64,000 bases of DNA from the NCBI GenBank assembly GCA_900550465.1, contig URSC01000009.1, positions 38,901-102,900 on the forward strand. The letters run 5' to 3'. Made by a program: the position numbers and the translations under genes. Shown piece after piece: positions 17,741 to 25,202 of this stretch. Numbering within the stretch: the first letter of the stretch is position 1; each line of letters begins with the position of its first letter. The stretch is from an uncultured Alistipes sp. (GTDB lineage Bacteria; Bacteroidota; Bacteroidia; Bacteroidales; UBA932). Under the pieces are notes generated by a model. That model made no database searches and was not told the origin of the DNA. It saw only the letters and a program-made list of their open reading frames with translations.

Positions 17741-18082
17741 CTATCGTGTTGAATTATAGTACTCTTTCATTATTTGAACAGCTTTTCTGATTTCAGACGG
17801 AGGCGTTTTCTGAGTCTTCTTCTGAAAACCTTGAAACAGAATGACCAGACTGCCTTTGTCCTGACAGCAGAATATCCGGAATATGTTCCCTTTGTGGCTG
17901 ACCCTAATCTCATAAAGACCAGGAACATCAGATATTTTCCGAAAATACTCCGTCGGTATAACCTCCAAACATTTAACCAGTTCTATCACATAATCTATCT
18001 TTTTCCTGACAGCCTCAGTCTGCGCTATATAAAACTCCTTATAGTACGACTTGAAGACTTTGATTTTCCTGACAGCATCCAT
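17741..18082 (-). CDS. higB: HigB-type toxin (RelE superfamily, Gp49-like)
   Basis: This 113-residue basic protein matches the phage-derived Gp49/HigB family of RelE-like ribosome-dependent mRNA interferases. Recognisable parts are LYEIRVSHKGNIFRIFCC (~56-73), LVILFQGFQKKTQKTP (~79-94) and a C-terminal helix. The Arg/Lys residues in the strand region and the QKKTQKTP motif are typical of active toxins, and no frameshift is seen, so the toxin is probably functional. It is translated from a promoter with almost no leader. The pair lies inside the direct-repeat-bounded island with the RAYT gene, suggesting an acquired module. Confidence 0.85.
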   Translation of the reverse strand: MDAVRKIKVFKSYYKEFYIAQTEAVRKKIDYVIELVKCLEVIPTEYFRKISDVPGLYEIRVSHKGNIFRIFCCQDKGSLVILFQGFQKKTQKTPPSEIRKAVQIMKEYYNSTR

Positions 18083-18095
18083 TCTGTTCCTCCTG

Positions 18096-18126
18096 CAAAG
18101 TTAATCAATTAGTTAATATCCGCAAA
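18096..18126 (-). promoter_or_regulatory. Complete promoter for higBA
   Basis: On the minus strand TTTG (18123-18126) is followed by exactly 19 bp and TAACTTTG (18096-18103). Only 13 bases separate the -7 box from the toxin ATG, and they contain AGGAGGA, a rare good Shine-Dalgarno in this window. The spacer holds AT-rich, palindrome-like sequence (TTAACTAATTGATTAA) that could be the antitoxin operator. Confidence 0.8.
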
Positions 18127-18184
18127 TGTCTGTTTGCTTTTGCGAAGGTAGGAATCTCCCGGCCTGCAATCGGCTGAATGTAAA

Positions 18185-18822
18185 AAACGTGTGAAGAAAT
18201 ACGTATTTTTAAAAATGCCTGTGGCGCTGGAGCGGCCTTGTGAACTAAACAAAATCGTCCGCACGGTGCCTTGGTACAACTAGGCGATAGTCAGCGTGTT
18301 GCTGAATCATCGTGTGGACGCCAGCATTTTTTTAAGCGACGAAAGCACCTCGTTATGCTGTTGTGGGTTGATTTTCAGCCTGCTACACTGATGGGGTGTG
18401 CGGCCACTTCTAGATTCTCCTGAAAACGCAAGAGCACTCACCTTCAGAAGGTGCCGGATGAAACGGCTTATTGCCACCACCTTCTCGAATTCGTTAAAAG
18501 CCGACCCGCCACAGAGGACTCCCTCGCCGGCCTTGCCCCGGAGCCCCCTCCGGAAGGTGCCGGGTGAAACGGCCTTTCTCCACCACCTTCCAAAGGTGGG
18601 AAAGGGCAGAATGAAAGGGAAACGCGGATACGGACGCCCTGGAGGGCATGGCATGAAAACTCACCTTCGGAAGGTGGGGTGATATTGCAGGGAAACTGCA
18701 CACCTTCCGAAGGTGGCGATGCCGTGGAACGTGCTGTTGCTGACTTAAAAGTGAACGTTTTTTCGTGTTTCCCCTTCATTCCGCGCCTCTGTTTTTATAA
18801 GCGTGAATTTCTTCACGCGTTT
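18185..18822. repeat. 16-bp inverted repeat pair bracketing the REP cluster
   Basis: AAACGTGTGAAGAAAT at 18185-18200 recurs inverted with one mismatch at 18807-18822. The right copy is itself part of a 7-bp-stem hairpin GCGTGAA/TTCACGC (18801-18818). Between the copies, 18259-18318 can fold into another imperfect stem (GTCCGCACGGTG with CATCGTGTGGAC). No gene is supported between higB (18082) and the RAYT gene (18916). Confidence 0.6.
18439..18715. repeat. REP cluster upstream of the RAYT gene
   Basis: Palindromes of the CACCTTCCGAAGGTG family lie at 18439-18453 (CAG centre), 18584-18598 (CAAAG variant), 18662-18676 (TTCGGAA centre) and 18701-18715 (perfect). The last two starts are 39 bp apart and separated by a 24-bp spacer ending GGGAAACTGCA, the same module as in the 117-bp array at 8.0-8.5 kb. 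Between them, 18592-18661 resembles the long spacer of that array. Confidence 0.88.
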
Positions 18823-18855
18823 CTTTATTCTGCGCCATCACAGACTTAAAGAGCC

Positions 18856-18863
18856 TATCTTCG
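18856..18863 (+). promoter_or_regulatory. Possible -7 box for the RAYT gene
   Basis: TATCTTCG fits a relaxed TAnnTTYG motif 53 bp before the RAYT start; no convincing -33 motif is seen. Confidence 0.3.
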
Positions 18864-18915
18864 CAGAGGCAAATGCCGGGAGTGGGCATCAGTCTGACGT
18901 TATAGAAGAAAACAT

Positions 18916-19791
18916 ATGGAAAACTATTGGCACATCTGTACTGACGGACTCACTAAGAATGTGATTTTCAAAACTAGAGCCGATTACGTTTTCGGGATGA
19001 ACAGTATCCCGGTGTGCACGCTGACTCATGGCGTAACCATGCTGGCGTTTTGTCTCATGAGCAATCACGTGCATTTCGTGGTGCAGGGCACCGAGGAACT
19101 GTCCCTAAAATTCATCAAGGCTTACCGGCGGAGGCTTTCCTCCATCGCTGATGTAAGTGCCGCGGATATATGCATGAAGCGTATTGACGAGGAAGAGTAT
19201 CTGATGCAGGTAATCGGTTACGTTCTGCGGAATCCGCTTCCAGCCGGTCTGAAAGTCCTGCCGATATTCTACGAATGGTCCTCAGCCAGCCTGTACTTCA
19301 GCGGCGGGAATCCGTCCATACCCGGAGACCGCCTCTACAGTACGCTGACTTTCAAGGAACAGCGCCAGCTCATCAAGTCGCACGCGGAAATCCCCGGACA
19401 CTTCTGCGTATCTCCTGACGGCCTGATCCGCCCGGCATGCTACGTGGACTACGAGGCTGTCGAGAATCTGTTCGGAGCACCCGGCCGGTTGCTGTACCGG
19501 CTTTCACGCAACGATGATGCTGAACTGGAACTGAATCTGTCTCCGAAGATACTCAAGAAGAGCAGCTACATGGATTCAGAACTGACTGGGACAGTTGCGG
19601 ACATCTGCAAGCGGGAATTTGACTGCACCTCCCCACAGGAACTGAGCGTCACCCAGCGTTACCGCCTTGCCGACATCCTGCGGAAGAGCCTTGGCCTGGG
19701 GATTAAGCAGCTGGCCCGCATGACGCAGACGGATCCGAAGGTTCTCAATGGCATCATGCGGGGTAGCCGGGAAGAACACGGGAGCGAATGA
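18916..19791 (+). CDS. REP-associated tyrosine transposase (RAYT, Y1/HUH family)
   Basis: This 291-residue protein has a single-strand HUH endonuclease domain: LMSNHVHFVV gives His51-Val-His53, and IGYVLRNPLPAGL provides the presumed nucleophile Tyr102, in the form typical of RAYTs rather than IS200. RAYTs cut and join REP-type hairpins in single-stranded DNA and are thought to have spread them; they are domesticated and usually single copy. A C-terminal region (~225-290; RYRLADILRKSLGLGIKQLARMT) looks like a helical DNA-binding extension resembling a DnaA C-terminal domain. REP modules lie directly upstream at 18439-18715, and a GCTCCC...GGGAGC hairpin (19835-19870) follows. No terminal inverted repeats like those of a DDE insertion sequence are seen. 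Confidence 0.88.
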   Translation: MENYWHICTDGLTKNVIFKTRADYVFGMNSIPVCTLTHGVTMLAFCLMSNHVHFVVQGTEELSLKFIKAYRRRLSSIADVSAADICMKRIDEEEYLMQVIGYVLRNPLPAGLKVLPIFYEWSSASLYFSGGNPSIPGDRLYSTLTFKEQRQLIKSHAEIPGHFCVSPDGLIRPACYVDYEAVENLFGAPGRLLYRLSRNDDAELELNLSPKILKKSSYMDSELTGTVADICKREFDCTSPQELSVTQRYRLADILRKSLGLGIKQLARMTQTDPKVLNGIMRGSREEHGSE

Positions 19792-19834
19792 AAACACATA
19801 GCGACTGAGTAACAACCACTTACACAAAACACAC

Positions 19835-19870
19835 GCTCCCAAAACGCTCATAAAACCTCGTTTCGGGAGC
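19835..19870. terminator. Hairpin after the RAYT gene
   Basis: GCTCCC-AAAACG pairs with CGTTTC-GGGAGC (six plus five base pairs around one mismatch, 12-nt loop). No U-tract follows, so it may be a structural element of the RAYT locus rather than a terminator. Confidence 0.5.
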
Positions 19871-19888
19871 AGAGGGAAAGTAATACGT

Positions 19889-19904
19889 TCTGATAATCAG
19901 AGAC
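19889..19904 (+). repeat. 16-bp direct repeat, right boundary of accessory island
   Basis: Identical to 17013-17028 (TCTGATAATCAGAGAC). The 19905-20017 stretch between it and clpX contains further imperfect stems (GCAGCACTCC with GGAGTGCCGC; CGACA...TGTCG) and no gene. Confidence 0.85.
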
Positions 19905-20017
19905 TTCCTTCAGAGCAGCACTCCACGACAAAATCTCGTCACAAGATTGGTGTCGCGGAACTGATGCTAAGCAACCGGAGAACCGGCGGAGGAGCAGAGA
20001 ACCGGCAAGGAGTGCCG

Positions 20018-21421
20018 CTATTGTAAAGTCCCCGCAAACCGCTCTATCCGCTCGCGGGCATAGTCAGCCGTAATCTTAAAGGTCTTGCGGCCGCTGCCGG
20101 GGAGGTCGTACATCGGGTCCATCATGATGGCCTCGCAGATGGAGCGGAGGCCGCGGGCGCCCAGTTTGTACTTGAGGGCGGTATCCACTATCATGTCCAG
20201 GACGGCGGGTTCGATGGTAAGCTTGACTCCGTCGAGCTCGAAGAGGTGGACGTACTGGCGCACCAGGGCGTTCTTGGGCTCGGTGAGGATACGGCGCAGG
20301 GCATCGCGGTCCAGCGGGTTGAGATATGTGACGATAGGCAGACGGCCCACGATCTCGGGTATCAGGCCGTAGGCGCGGAGATCCTGGGGGGCGATGTAGC
20401 GCAGGAGGTTGTCGCGGTCTATGTGGTTCTTCTTCTCCTGGGCGCCGTAGCCGACGACGCGGGTGTTGAGCCTCTGGGCGATCTTCTTCTCGATACCCTC
20501 GAAGGCGCCTCCGCAGATGAAGAGGATGTTGGTCGTGTTGACGGGTATCATCTTCTGCTCCGGATGCTTGCGGCCGCCGGCGGGGGGTACGTTGACGATG
20601 CTGCCCTCCAGGAGTTTGAGCATGGCCTGCTGCACGCCTTCTCCGGAGACGTCGCGGGTGATGGAGGGGTTGTCGCTCTTGCGGGCTATCTTGTCGATCT
20701 CGTCGATGAAGACGATGCCTCTCTCAGCCCGGGCCACGTCGTAGTCTGCAGCCTGGAGCAGACGGGAGAGAATGCTCTCCACGTCCTCGCCCACATATCC
20801 GGCCTCGGTCAGCACGGTGGCGTCGACGATGGCGAAGGGTACGTTGAGCATACGGGCGATGGTCCTGGCCAGCAGGGTCTTGCCGGTACCGGTAGGACCT
20901 ACCAGCAGGATATTGGACTTCTCCAGCTCCAGGTTCTCAAGGGCCGCTTTCTCGGCATCGAGCACCTTCTCGGCCTCGCTTTTGCCACGTCCCTTCGAGG
21001 ATCCGGCACCGGTTGCAGCCGCTGCGGAAACGGCACCCGTCCTGGCTTTGCCGGAAGCCGAGGCCTCCGCAGCCTTACGGGCAAACGCCTCGTTGATACG
21101 CTTGTAATGGTTGTAGACTGCTACCGCCAATGACTTTTTCGCATCCCCCTGCCCTATCACATACTGGTCCAGGAATGCGGTAATCTGACGCGGAGTCACC
21201 TCCAGAGCCTCGCACGAAGGGGCCTTGCCAGGCTCATGCAGCGCATTTCCGGAAGCAGGGTCGGCGAATATCTCGTCCCCGAAGATGGAACGCACATACT
21301 CCGACACCTTGATGGCGCAGTCCACACAGATGGAACTTCCGCCTCCCTGCAGCAGCATTTCCACCTCATTGGAGGTACGTCCGCAGAAGACACACCTGTC
21401 TACTTTCTTCTTATCGCTCAT
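20018..21421 (-). CDS. clpX: ATP-dependent Clp protease ATP-binding subunit ClpX
   Basis: This AAA+ unfoldase feeds substrates into ClpP. It has the N-terminal zinc finger (Cys10, Cys13, Cys32, Cys35), Walker A GPTGTGKT near 178, pore loop GYVGEDVE, Walker B GIVFIDEIDKIARK, and sensor and C-terminal domains. At 467 residues it is longer than usual (~410-425). The extra length is mostly an Ala/Gly/Ser/Lys-rich insert at ~115-160, between the DQYVIGQ helix and the Walker A strand. Its start lies 6 bp after the clpP stop, in a tig-clpP-clpX operon. Confidence 0.96.
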   Translation of the reverse strand: MSDKKKVDRCVFCGRTSNEVEMLLQGGGSSICVDCAIKVSEYVRSIFGDEIFADPASGNALHEPGKAPSCEALEVTPRQITAFLDQYVIGQGDAKKSLAVAVYNHYKRINEAFARKAAEASASGKARTGAVSAAAATGAGSSKGRGKSEAEKVLDAEKAALENLELEKSNILLVGPTGTGKTLLARTIARMLNVPFAIVDATVLTEAGYVGEDVESILSRLLQAADYDVARAERGIVFIDEIDKIARKSDNPSITRDVSGEGVQQAMLKLLEGSIVNVPPAGGRKHPEQKMIPVNTTNILFICGGAFEGIEKKIAQRLNTRVVGYGAQEKKNHIDRDNLLRYIAPQDLRAYGLIPEIVGRLPIVTYLNPLDRDALRRILTEPKNALVRQYVHLFELDGVKLTIEPAVLDMIVDTALKYKLGARGLRSICEAIMMDPMYDLPGSGRKTFKITADYARERIERFAGTLQ

Positions 21422-21427
21422 TTATCG

Positions 21428-22102
21428 TTATTTTGCAGGACGGGAAAGAATGTTGTCTGCCATGCCGTAGGCCACAGCCTCGGAAGCCGTCATCCAGTAG
21501 TCACGGTCGGCATCCTTGGTAATCTTCTCTATGCTCTGTCCGGAGTGCCTGGAAATAATGTCATAGAGCTCGCCCTTGAGTTTCTTTATCTCGGCGGCGG
21601 CTATCTCGATGTCGGAGGCCTGTCCCTCGGCTCCGCCCATGGGCTGGTGAATCAGCACGCGGGAGTGAGGCAGCACCGAGCGCTTGCCGTGAGCGCCGGC
21701 GGTCAGCAGCACGGCGGCCATAGAGGCGGCCATTCCGGTGCAGATGGTGGCCACGTCGGGACCGACCAGCTGCATGGTGTCGTAGATGCCCAGGCCGGCG
21801 TAAACCATGCCTCCGGGAGAGTTGATGTAGATCTGGATGTCGGCCGAAGAGTCGGTGGACTCCAGGAACAGGAGCTGGGCCTGGATGATATTGGCCACGT
21901 CGTTGTCAATACCCACCCCGAGGAAGATGATACGGTCCATCATCAGGCGGGAAAACACGTCCATCTGGGCGACATTGAGCTGACGCTCCTCGATGATGGT
22001 GGGGTTGATATAACCGGAGCACACATTGGAATATGAGCTCAGACGGGCTGAGCTCATACCAAGGTGCTTTACTGCGTATTTTTCGAATTCTGAAGATGCC
22101 AT
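21428..22102 (-). CDS. clpP: ATP-dependent Clp protease proteolytic subunit ClpP
   Basis: This is the serine peptidase of the ClpXP chamber. The catalytic triad is visible: Ser127 (TGMAASMAA), His152 (LIHQPMGG) and Asp201 (DRDYWMTA). Length is 224 residues with a ~30-residue N-terminal extension as in other Bacteroidetes ClpP. It is flanked by tig (9 bp upstream) and clpX (6 bp downstream) and is presumably transcribed with them from the promoter at 23467-23497. Confidence 0.97.
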   Translation of the reverse strand: MASSEFEKYAVKHLGMSSARLSSYSNVCSGYINPTIIEERQLNVAQMDVFSRLMMDRIIFLGVGIDNDVANIIQAQLLFLESTDSSADIQIYINSPGGMVYAGLGIYDTMQLVGPDVATICTGMAASMAAVLLTAGAHGKRSVLPHSRVLIHQPMGGAEGQASDIEIAAAEIKKLKGELYDIISRHSGQSIEKITKDADRDYWMTASEAVAYGMADNILSRPAK

Positions 22103-22111
22103 GCCGCAGGA

Positions 22112-23434
22112 TTACTCATTCATCTTGCGGAGGTCGGCTGAGCTGATCTCCTTGTTGTCTATGGTGACGGTCTTGCGGACAAATGCCAGCACGACGTTCT
22201 CCTGAGCCTTCTCGGCGATGCGGCGGCCCTGCTTGTCGTCGGCGAGGATGTTGGCGGCATAGCCGTTGAGATGCTCCTCGGGCACGTTGTTCAGGCCGTA
22301 CATGGCGAACTGGTAGCGGGCCAGCTTACGGGCCTCGGCGTTCAGATCCTCCTTGGTCACCTCGAGCTTGTTGTCGCTCATGATGCGTCCCTCGACGGTC
22401 TGCCACTTGAAATCCTTGATGAAGGCGGGGAAGTCCTTGTCGATGTCCTCCTTGGAGAACTTGCCCTCATTGACCTGATACAGCCACCTCTTGAGGAAGT
22501 CCTCGGACACCTTGATGTCCGCCTTGTTCATCAGGTACTCGCGGGCGTCGAGCATGAAGCGGTAATCGCTCTCCTGCCTGAACTCCTCGGTCATCTTCTC
22601 GGTCAGGGCTGCGTCAAACTCTGCCTCATCATGCACCTTGTCGGGACCGAAGAGGGTGTCGTACAGCTCCTTGCCGGGCACAGCGTCCACATAGTTCTTC
22701 ACCTCCTTAACAGTCAGGTGCCATACGGGCTCCATACCTGCGAGCTCCTCTTTCTTCACGCGGAGCATGGCTGCGCGGTCGGCCTCGTTGGGGAAGGTCT
22801 TCACCACATCCACATCCAGCTCGTCGCCGGCCTTCTTGCCCAGGAAGAGAGCCTTGGCCTCCTCGTGCAGCACGTTCATGGCGATATAGGAGGCATCCAC
22901 CTTCTTCTCGCCCTGCACCATGTCGGCCACTACGAAATCGCCGTCCTTCACCTCGTCGCAGTTCTCCAGACGGGCGTACTGCTTGTAGATGTTCTTCTTG
23001 TACTCCTCCTTCTCGGCATCGGTCAGAGTAACATTATAATAAGGTATGTGGTCCTCTGTGCTCAGGCTGATCTCAAACTTCGGGGCCAGGGCGATATCGA
23101 AGGTGAAGTCAAACTCCTCACCGCCGTCGAAATCGTTCTTGCCCTCGGCATCCTCCACGGGAAGGGGCTCGCCGATGACCGTGAGCTTATGTTCTTCGAT
23201 GTAGTTATTGAGACTGTTGGAAATCAACTCATTGATAGCCTCAACCAGAGCCTGTCCGCCATGTATCCTCTCTATCAGGGACATGGGAGCCATGCCCTTT
23301 CTGAATCCGCGGATCTCCGCATTTCGGCGGAACCTGTTGAGAATTTTCTTCCTGCTTTCTGCGTAGTCGTCCTTGACAAAATGGAATGACAGTCTTATCG
23401 TCAGTCCGTCATTTACTAATTCTTTTACTTCCAT
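22112..23434 (-). CDS. tig: Trigger factor (ribosome-associated chaperone)
   Basis: I start this 440-residue protein at the ATG at 23434 (MEVKELVNDGL). A longer in-frame start at 23488 would lie upstream of the promoter -7 box and is rejected. The ribosome-binding loop motif GFRKGMAP is near residue 45. The central peptidyl-prolyl isomerase-like region is divergent, and the C-terminal helical arms follow. It binds nascent chains at the ribosome exit. It leads the tig-clpP-clpX operon, coupling folding and degradation. Confidence 0.9.
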   Translation of the reverse strand: MEVKELVNDGLTIRLSFHFVKDDYAESRKKILNRFRRNAEIRGFRKGMAPMSLIERIHGGQALVEAINELISNSLNNYIEEHKLTVIGEPLPVEDAEGKNDFDGGEEFDFTFDIALAPKFEISLSTEDHIPYYNVTLTDAEKEEYKKNIYKQYARLENCDEVKDGDFVVADMVQGEKKVDASYIAMNVLHEEAKALFLGKKAGDELDVDVVKTFPNEADRAAMLRVKKEELAGMEPVWHLTVKEVKNYVDAVPGKELYDTLFGPDKVHDEAEFDAALTEKMTEEFRQESDYRFMLDAREYLMNKADIKVSEDFLKRWLYQVNEGKFSKEDIDKDFPAFIKDFKWQTVEGRIMSDNKLEVTKEDLNAEARKLARYQFAMYGLNNVPEEHLNGYAANILADDKQGRRIAEKAQENVVLAFVRKTVTIDNKEISSADLRKMNE

Positions 23435-23466
23435 ATCGTTTATGTATTTTATTTCCGAAAAGTCCG

Positions 23467-23497
23467 CAAAAGTAAATAAAATCCTCAATATTACAAA
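23467..23497 (-). promoter_or_regulatory. Complete promoter for tig-clpP-clpX
   Basis: On the minus strand TTTG (23494-23497), a 19-bp spacer and TACTTTTG (23467-23474) match the Bacteroidetes housekeeping consensus fully. The leader to the tig ATG would be about 28 nt. Confidence 0.82.
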
Positions 23498-23506
23498 AGA
23501 ATGAGT

Positions 23507-23514
23507 TATCTTTG
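23507..23514 (+). promoter_or_regulatory. Promoter -7 box for tpiA
   Basis: TATCTTTG on the plus strand, 32 bp before the tpiA ATG and back to back with the tig promoter. The -33 motif is weak. Confidence 0.55.
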
Positions 23515-23546
23515 CCTATTGTATAACAAATTTAAGACGATAAGAC

Positions 23547-24299
23547 ATGAGACAGAAAATCGTAGCCGGCAACTGGAAAATGAACACCCTCCTCGAAGAG
23601 GGAGCCGCTCTTGCAAAGAACATCGCAGACAGAATCAATGAAGTCCCCTCGGACGTACAGATCATACTCGCCCCCCCGTTCACCCATCTCGACCGCGTAG
23701 GCGGCATCATCAAGGGCACTCCCGCAGCCCTCTCGGCACAGAACTGCGCTGACAAGGACAAGGGAGCCTACACCGGCGAGGTATCGGCGGCAATGCTCGC
23801 CTCGGCCGGCTGTCAGTATGTAATCCTCGGCCACTCCGAGCGCAGGGAGTACTACCACGAGACCTCCGCCACCCTCAATGAAAAGATCGTCCTTGCCCTC
23901 GCCAACGGCCTCAGGCCCATCTTCTGCGTCGGTGAGAAACTCGAGGAGCGCGAGGCCGGCAGGCATTTCGACGTGGTCGGAGCTCAGATCCGCGAGGTAC
24001 TCTTCAACCTCAGCCCCGAGCAGCTCGCACAGGTGGTCATCGCCTACGAGCCCGTATGGGCCATCGGCACCGGCAAGACCGCCACTTCGGACCAGGCCCA
24101 GGAGATCCACGCCTTCATCCGCAAGACCCTGGCGGAGCGATACGGCGAGCTCTCCGAGGAGATATCCATCCTCTACGGCGGCAGCTGCAAGCCCTCCAAC
24201 GCCCGCGAGCTCTTCGCACAGAAGGACATCGACGGCGGCCTGATCGGAGGCGCATCCCTCAAGGCCGATGACTTCATCGCCATAGCACAGAGCTACTAA
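23547..24299 (+). CDS. tpiA: Triose-phosphate isomerase
   Basis: This 250-residue TIM barrel interconverts dihydroxyacetone phosphate and glyceraldehyde 3-phosphate in glycolysis. It has the substrate lysine in AGNWKMNT (Lys11), the catalytic histidine in ILGHSERR and the catalytic glutamate in AYEPVWAIGTGKTA, followed by the phosphate-binding GGS and GGA loops. Length is normal. prmA follows after 11 bp. Confidence 0.97.
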   Translation: MRQKIVAGNWKMNTLLEEGAALAKNIADRINEVPSDVQIILAPPFTHLDRVGGIIKGTPAALSAQNCADKDKGAYTGEVSAAMLASAGCQYVILGHSERREYYHETSATLNEKIVLALANGLRPIFCVGEKLEEREAGRHFDVVGAQIREVLFNLSPEQLAQVVIAYEPVWAIGTGKTATSDQAQEIHAFIRKTLAERYGELSEEISILYGGSCKPSNARELFAQKDIDGGLIGGASLKADDFIAIAQSY

Positions 24300-24310
24300 G
24301 CCGGCACCCT

Positions 24311-25174
24311 ATGGAATATATCGAAGTATCCATCGAGATCACCCCTTTCAGCGATGAGCACGCCGAGATAGTCACCGCCGAGATATCCGAACTCGGATTC
24401 GAGAGCTACCTCACCGAAGAGCCTTACCTGAAAGCGTATATTCCCAGGGAACAGTTCCATGAACCTCACCTGAAGACCGTCCTGAGCCTCATACCTCAGG
24501 ACGGGTTCACGGTGAGGTATTCTTTATCCCTGATTCCCGAGCAGAACTGGAACGCCCTCTGGGAGTCCTCCTTCGAGCCCGTGGTCATCGACGGCCGCTG
24601 CACCATAAAGGCCTCCTTCCACAAGGGCCTGCCGCGGACCAAGTACACGATAGTCATCGACCCCAAGATGGCCTTCGGCACCGGACATCACCAGACCACC
24701 ACTCTGATCATCAAGACAATGCTCGCCCACGAGAAGGACATCCGCGGTCTGCAGGTCCTCGACATGGGCTGCGGCACCGGCATCCTCTCCATCCTCGCGG
24801 CAAAGATGAAGGCGGCGGTACCCGTCCATGCCATAGACATCGACCCCGTCGCAGTGCGCTCCGCCAGGGAAAATGCCCGCCGCAACCGCGTCCCCGCCCG
24901 CATCCATACCCTCTGCGGCGACGCCTCCCTCATCCAGGCAGGCAAATATGACCTGATCCTGGCCAATATCAACCGCAACATCATCCTCGAGGACCTCTCC
25001 ACCTACGCCCGGGGCATGAAGCCCGGGGCGCTGCTGATAACCAGCGGGTTCTATGAGGAGGACTGCGCCATGATAGAGGCGGAGGCCGTCCGTCAGGGAC
25101 TGGAGCCCCTGGACTCGGACAGCCTGGAGCGCTGGGCCACCGTAACATTCCGCAAATTACCGTTCAACCTATAA
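24311..25174 (+). CDS. prmA: Ribosomal protein L11 methyltransferase
   Basis: This 287-residue class I SAM methyltransferase trimethylates ribosomal protein L11. It shows the SAM-binding motif VLDMGCGTGILSILA near 156-170 and LANINRNI (the NPPY-like motif) near 218-225, with an N-terminal recognition domain of ~110 residues. It follows tpiA closely and is probably cotranscribed. Confidence 0.92.
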   Translation: MEYIEVSIEITPFSDEHAEIVTAEISELGFESYLTEEPYLKAYIPREQFHEPHLKTVLSLIPQDGFTVRYSLSLIPEQNWNALWESSFEPVVIDGRCTIKASFHKGLPRTKYTIVIDPKMAFGTGHHQTTTLIIKTMLAHEKDIRGLQVLDMGCGTGILSILAAKMKAAVPVHAIDIDPVAVRSARENARRNRVPARIHTLCGDASLIQAGKYDLILANINRNIILEDLSTYARGMKPGALLITSGFYEEDCAMIEAEAVRQGLEPLDSDSLERWATVTFRKLPFNL

Positions 25175-25202
25175 TCCAAACCTCAACAAACACCAACAGC
25201 GT

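Noticed and set aside
18307..18779. Several 60-115-codon frames in the REP cluster
   Set aside because: They overlap on both strands, contain the repeated palindrome translations and have no start context or homology pattern.
18916..19791. Ordinary IS200/IS605 transposase
   Set aside because: The protein is longer, has the RAYT-type tyrosine motif and a C-terminal extension, and is linked to REP palindromes. No IS200-type end structures or TnpB partner are present.
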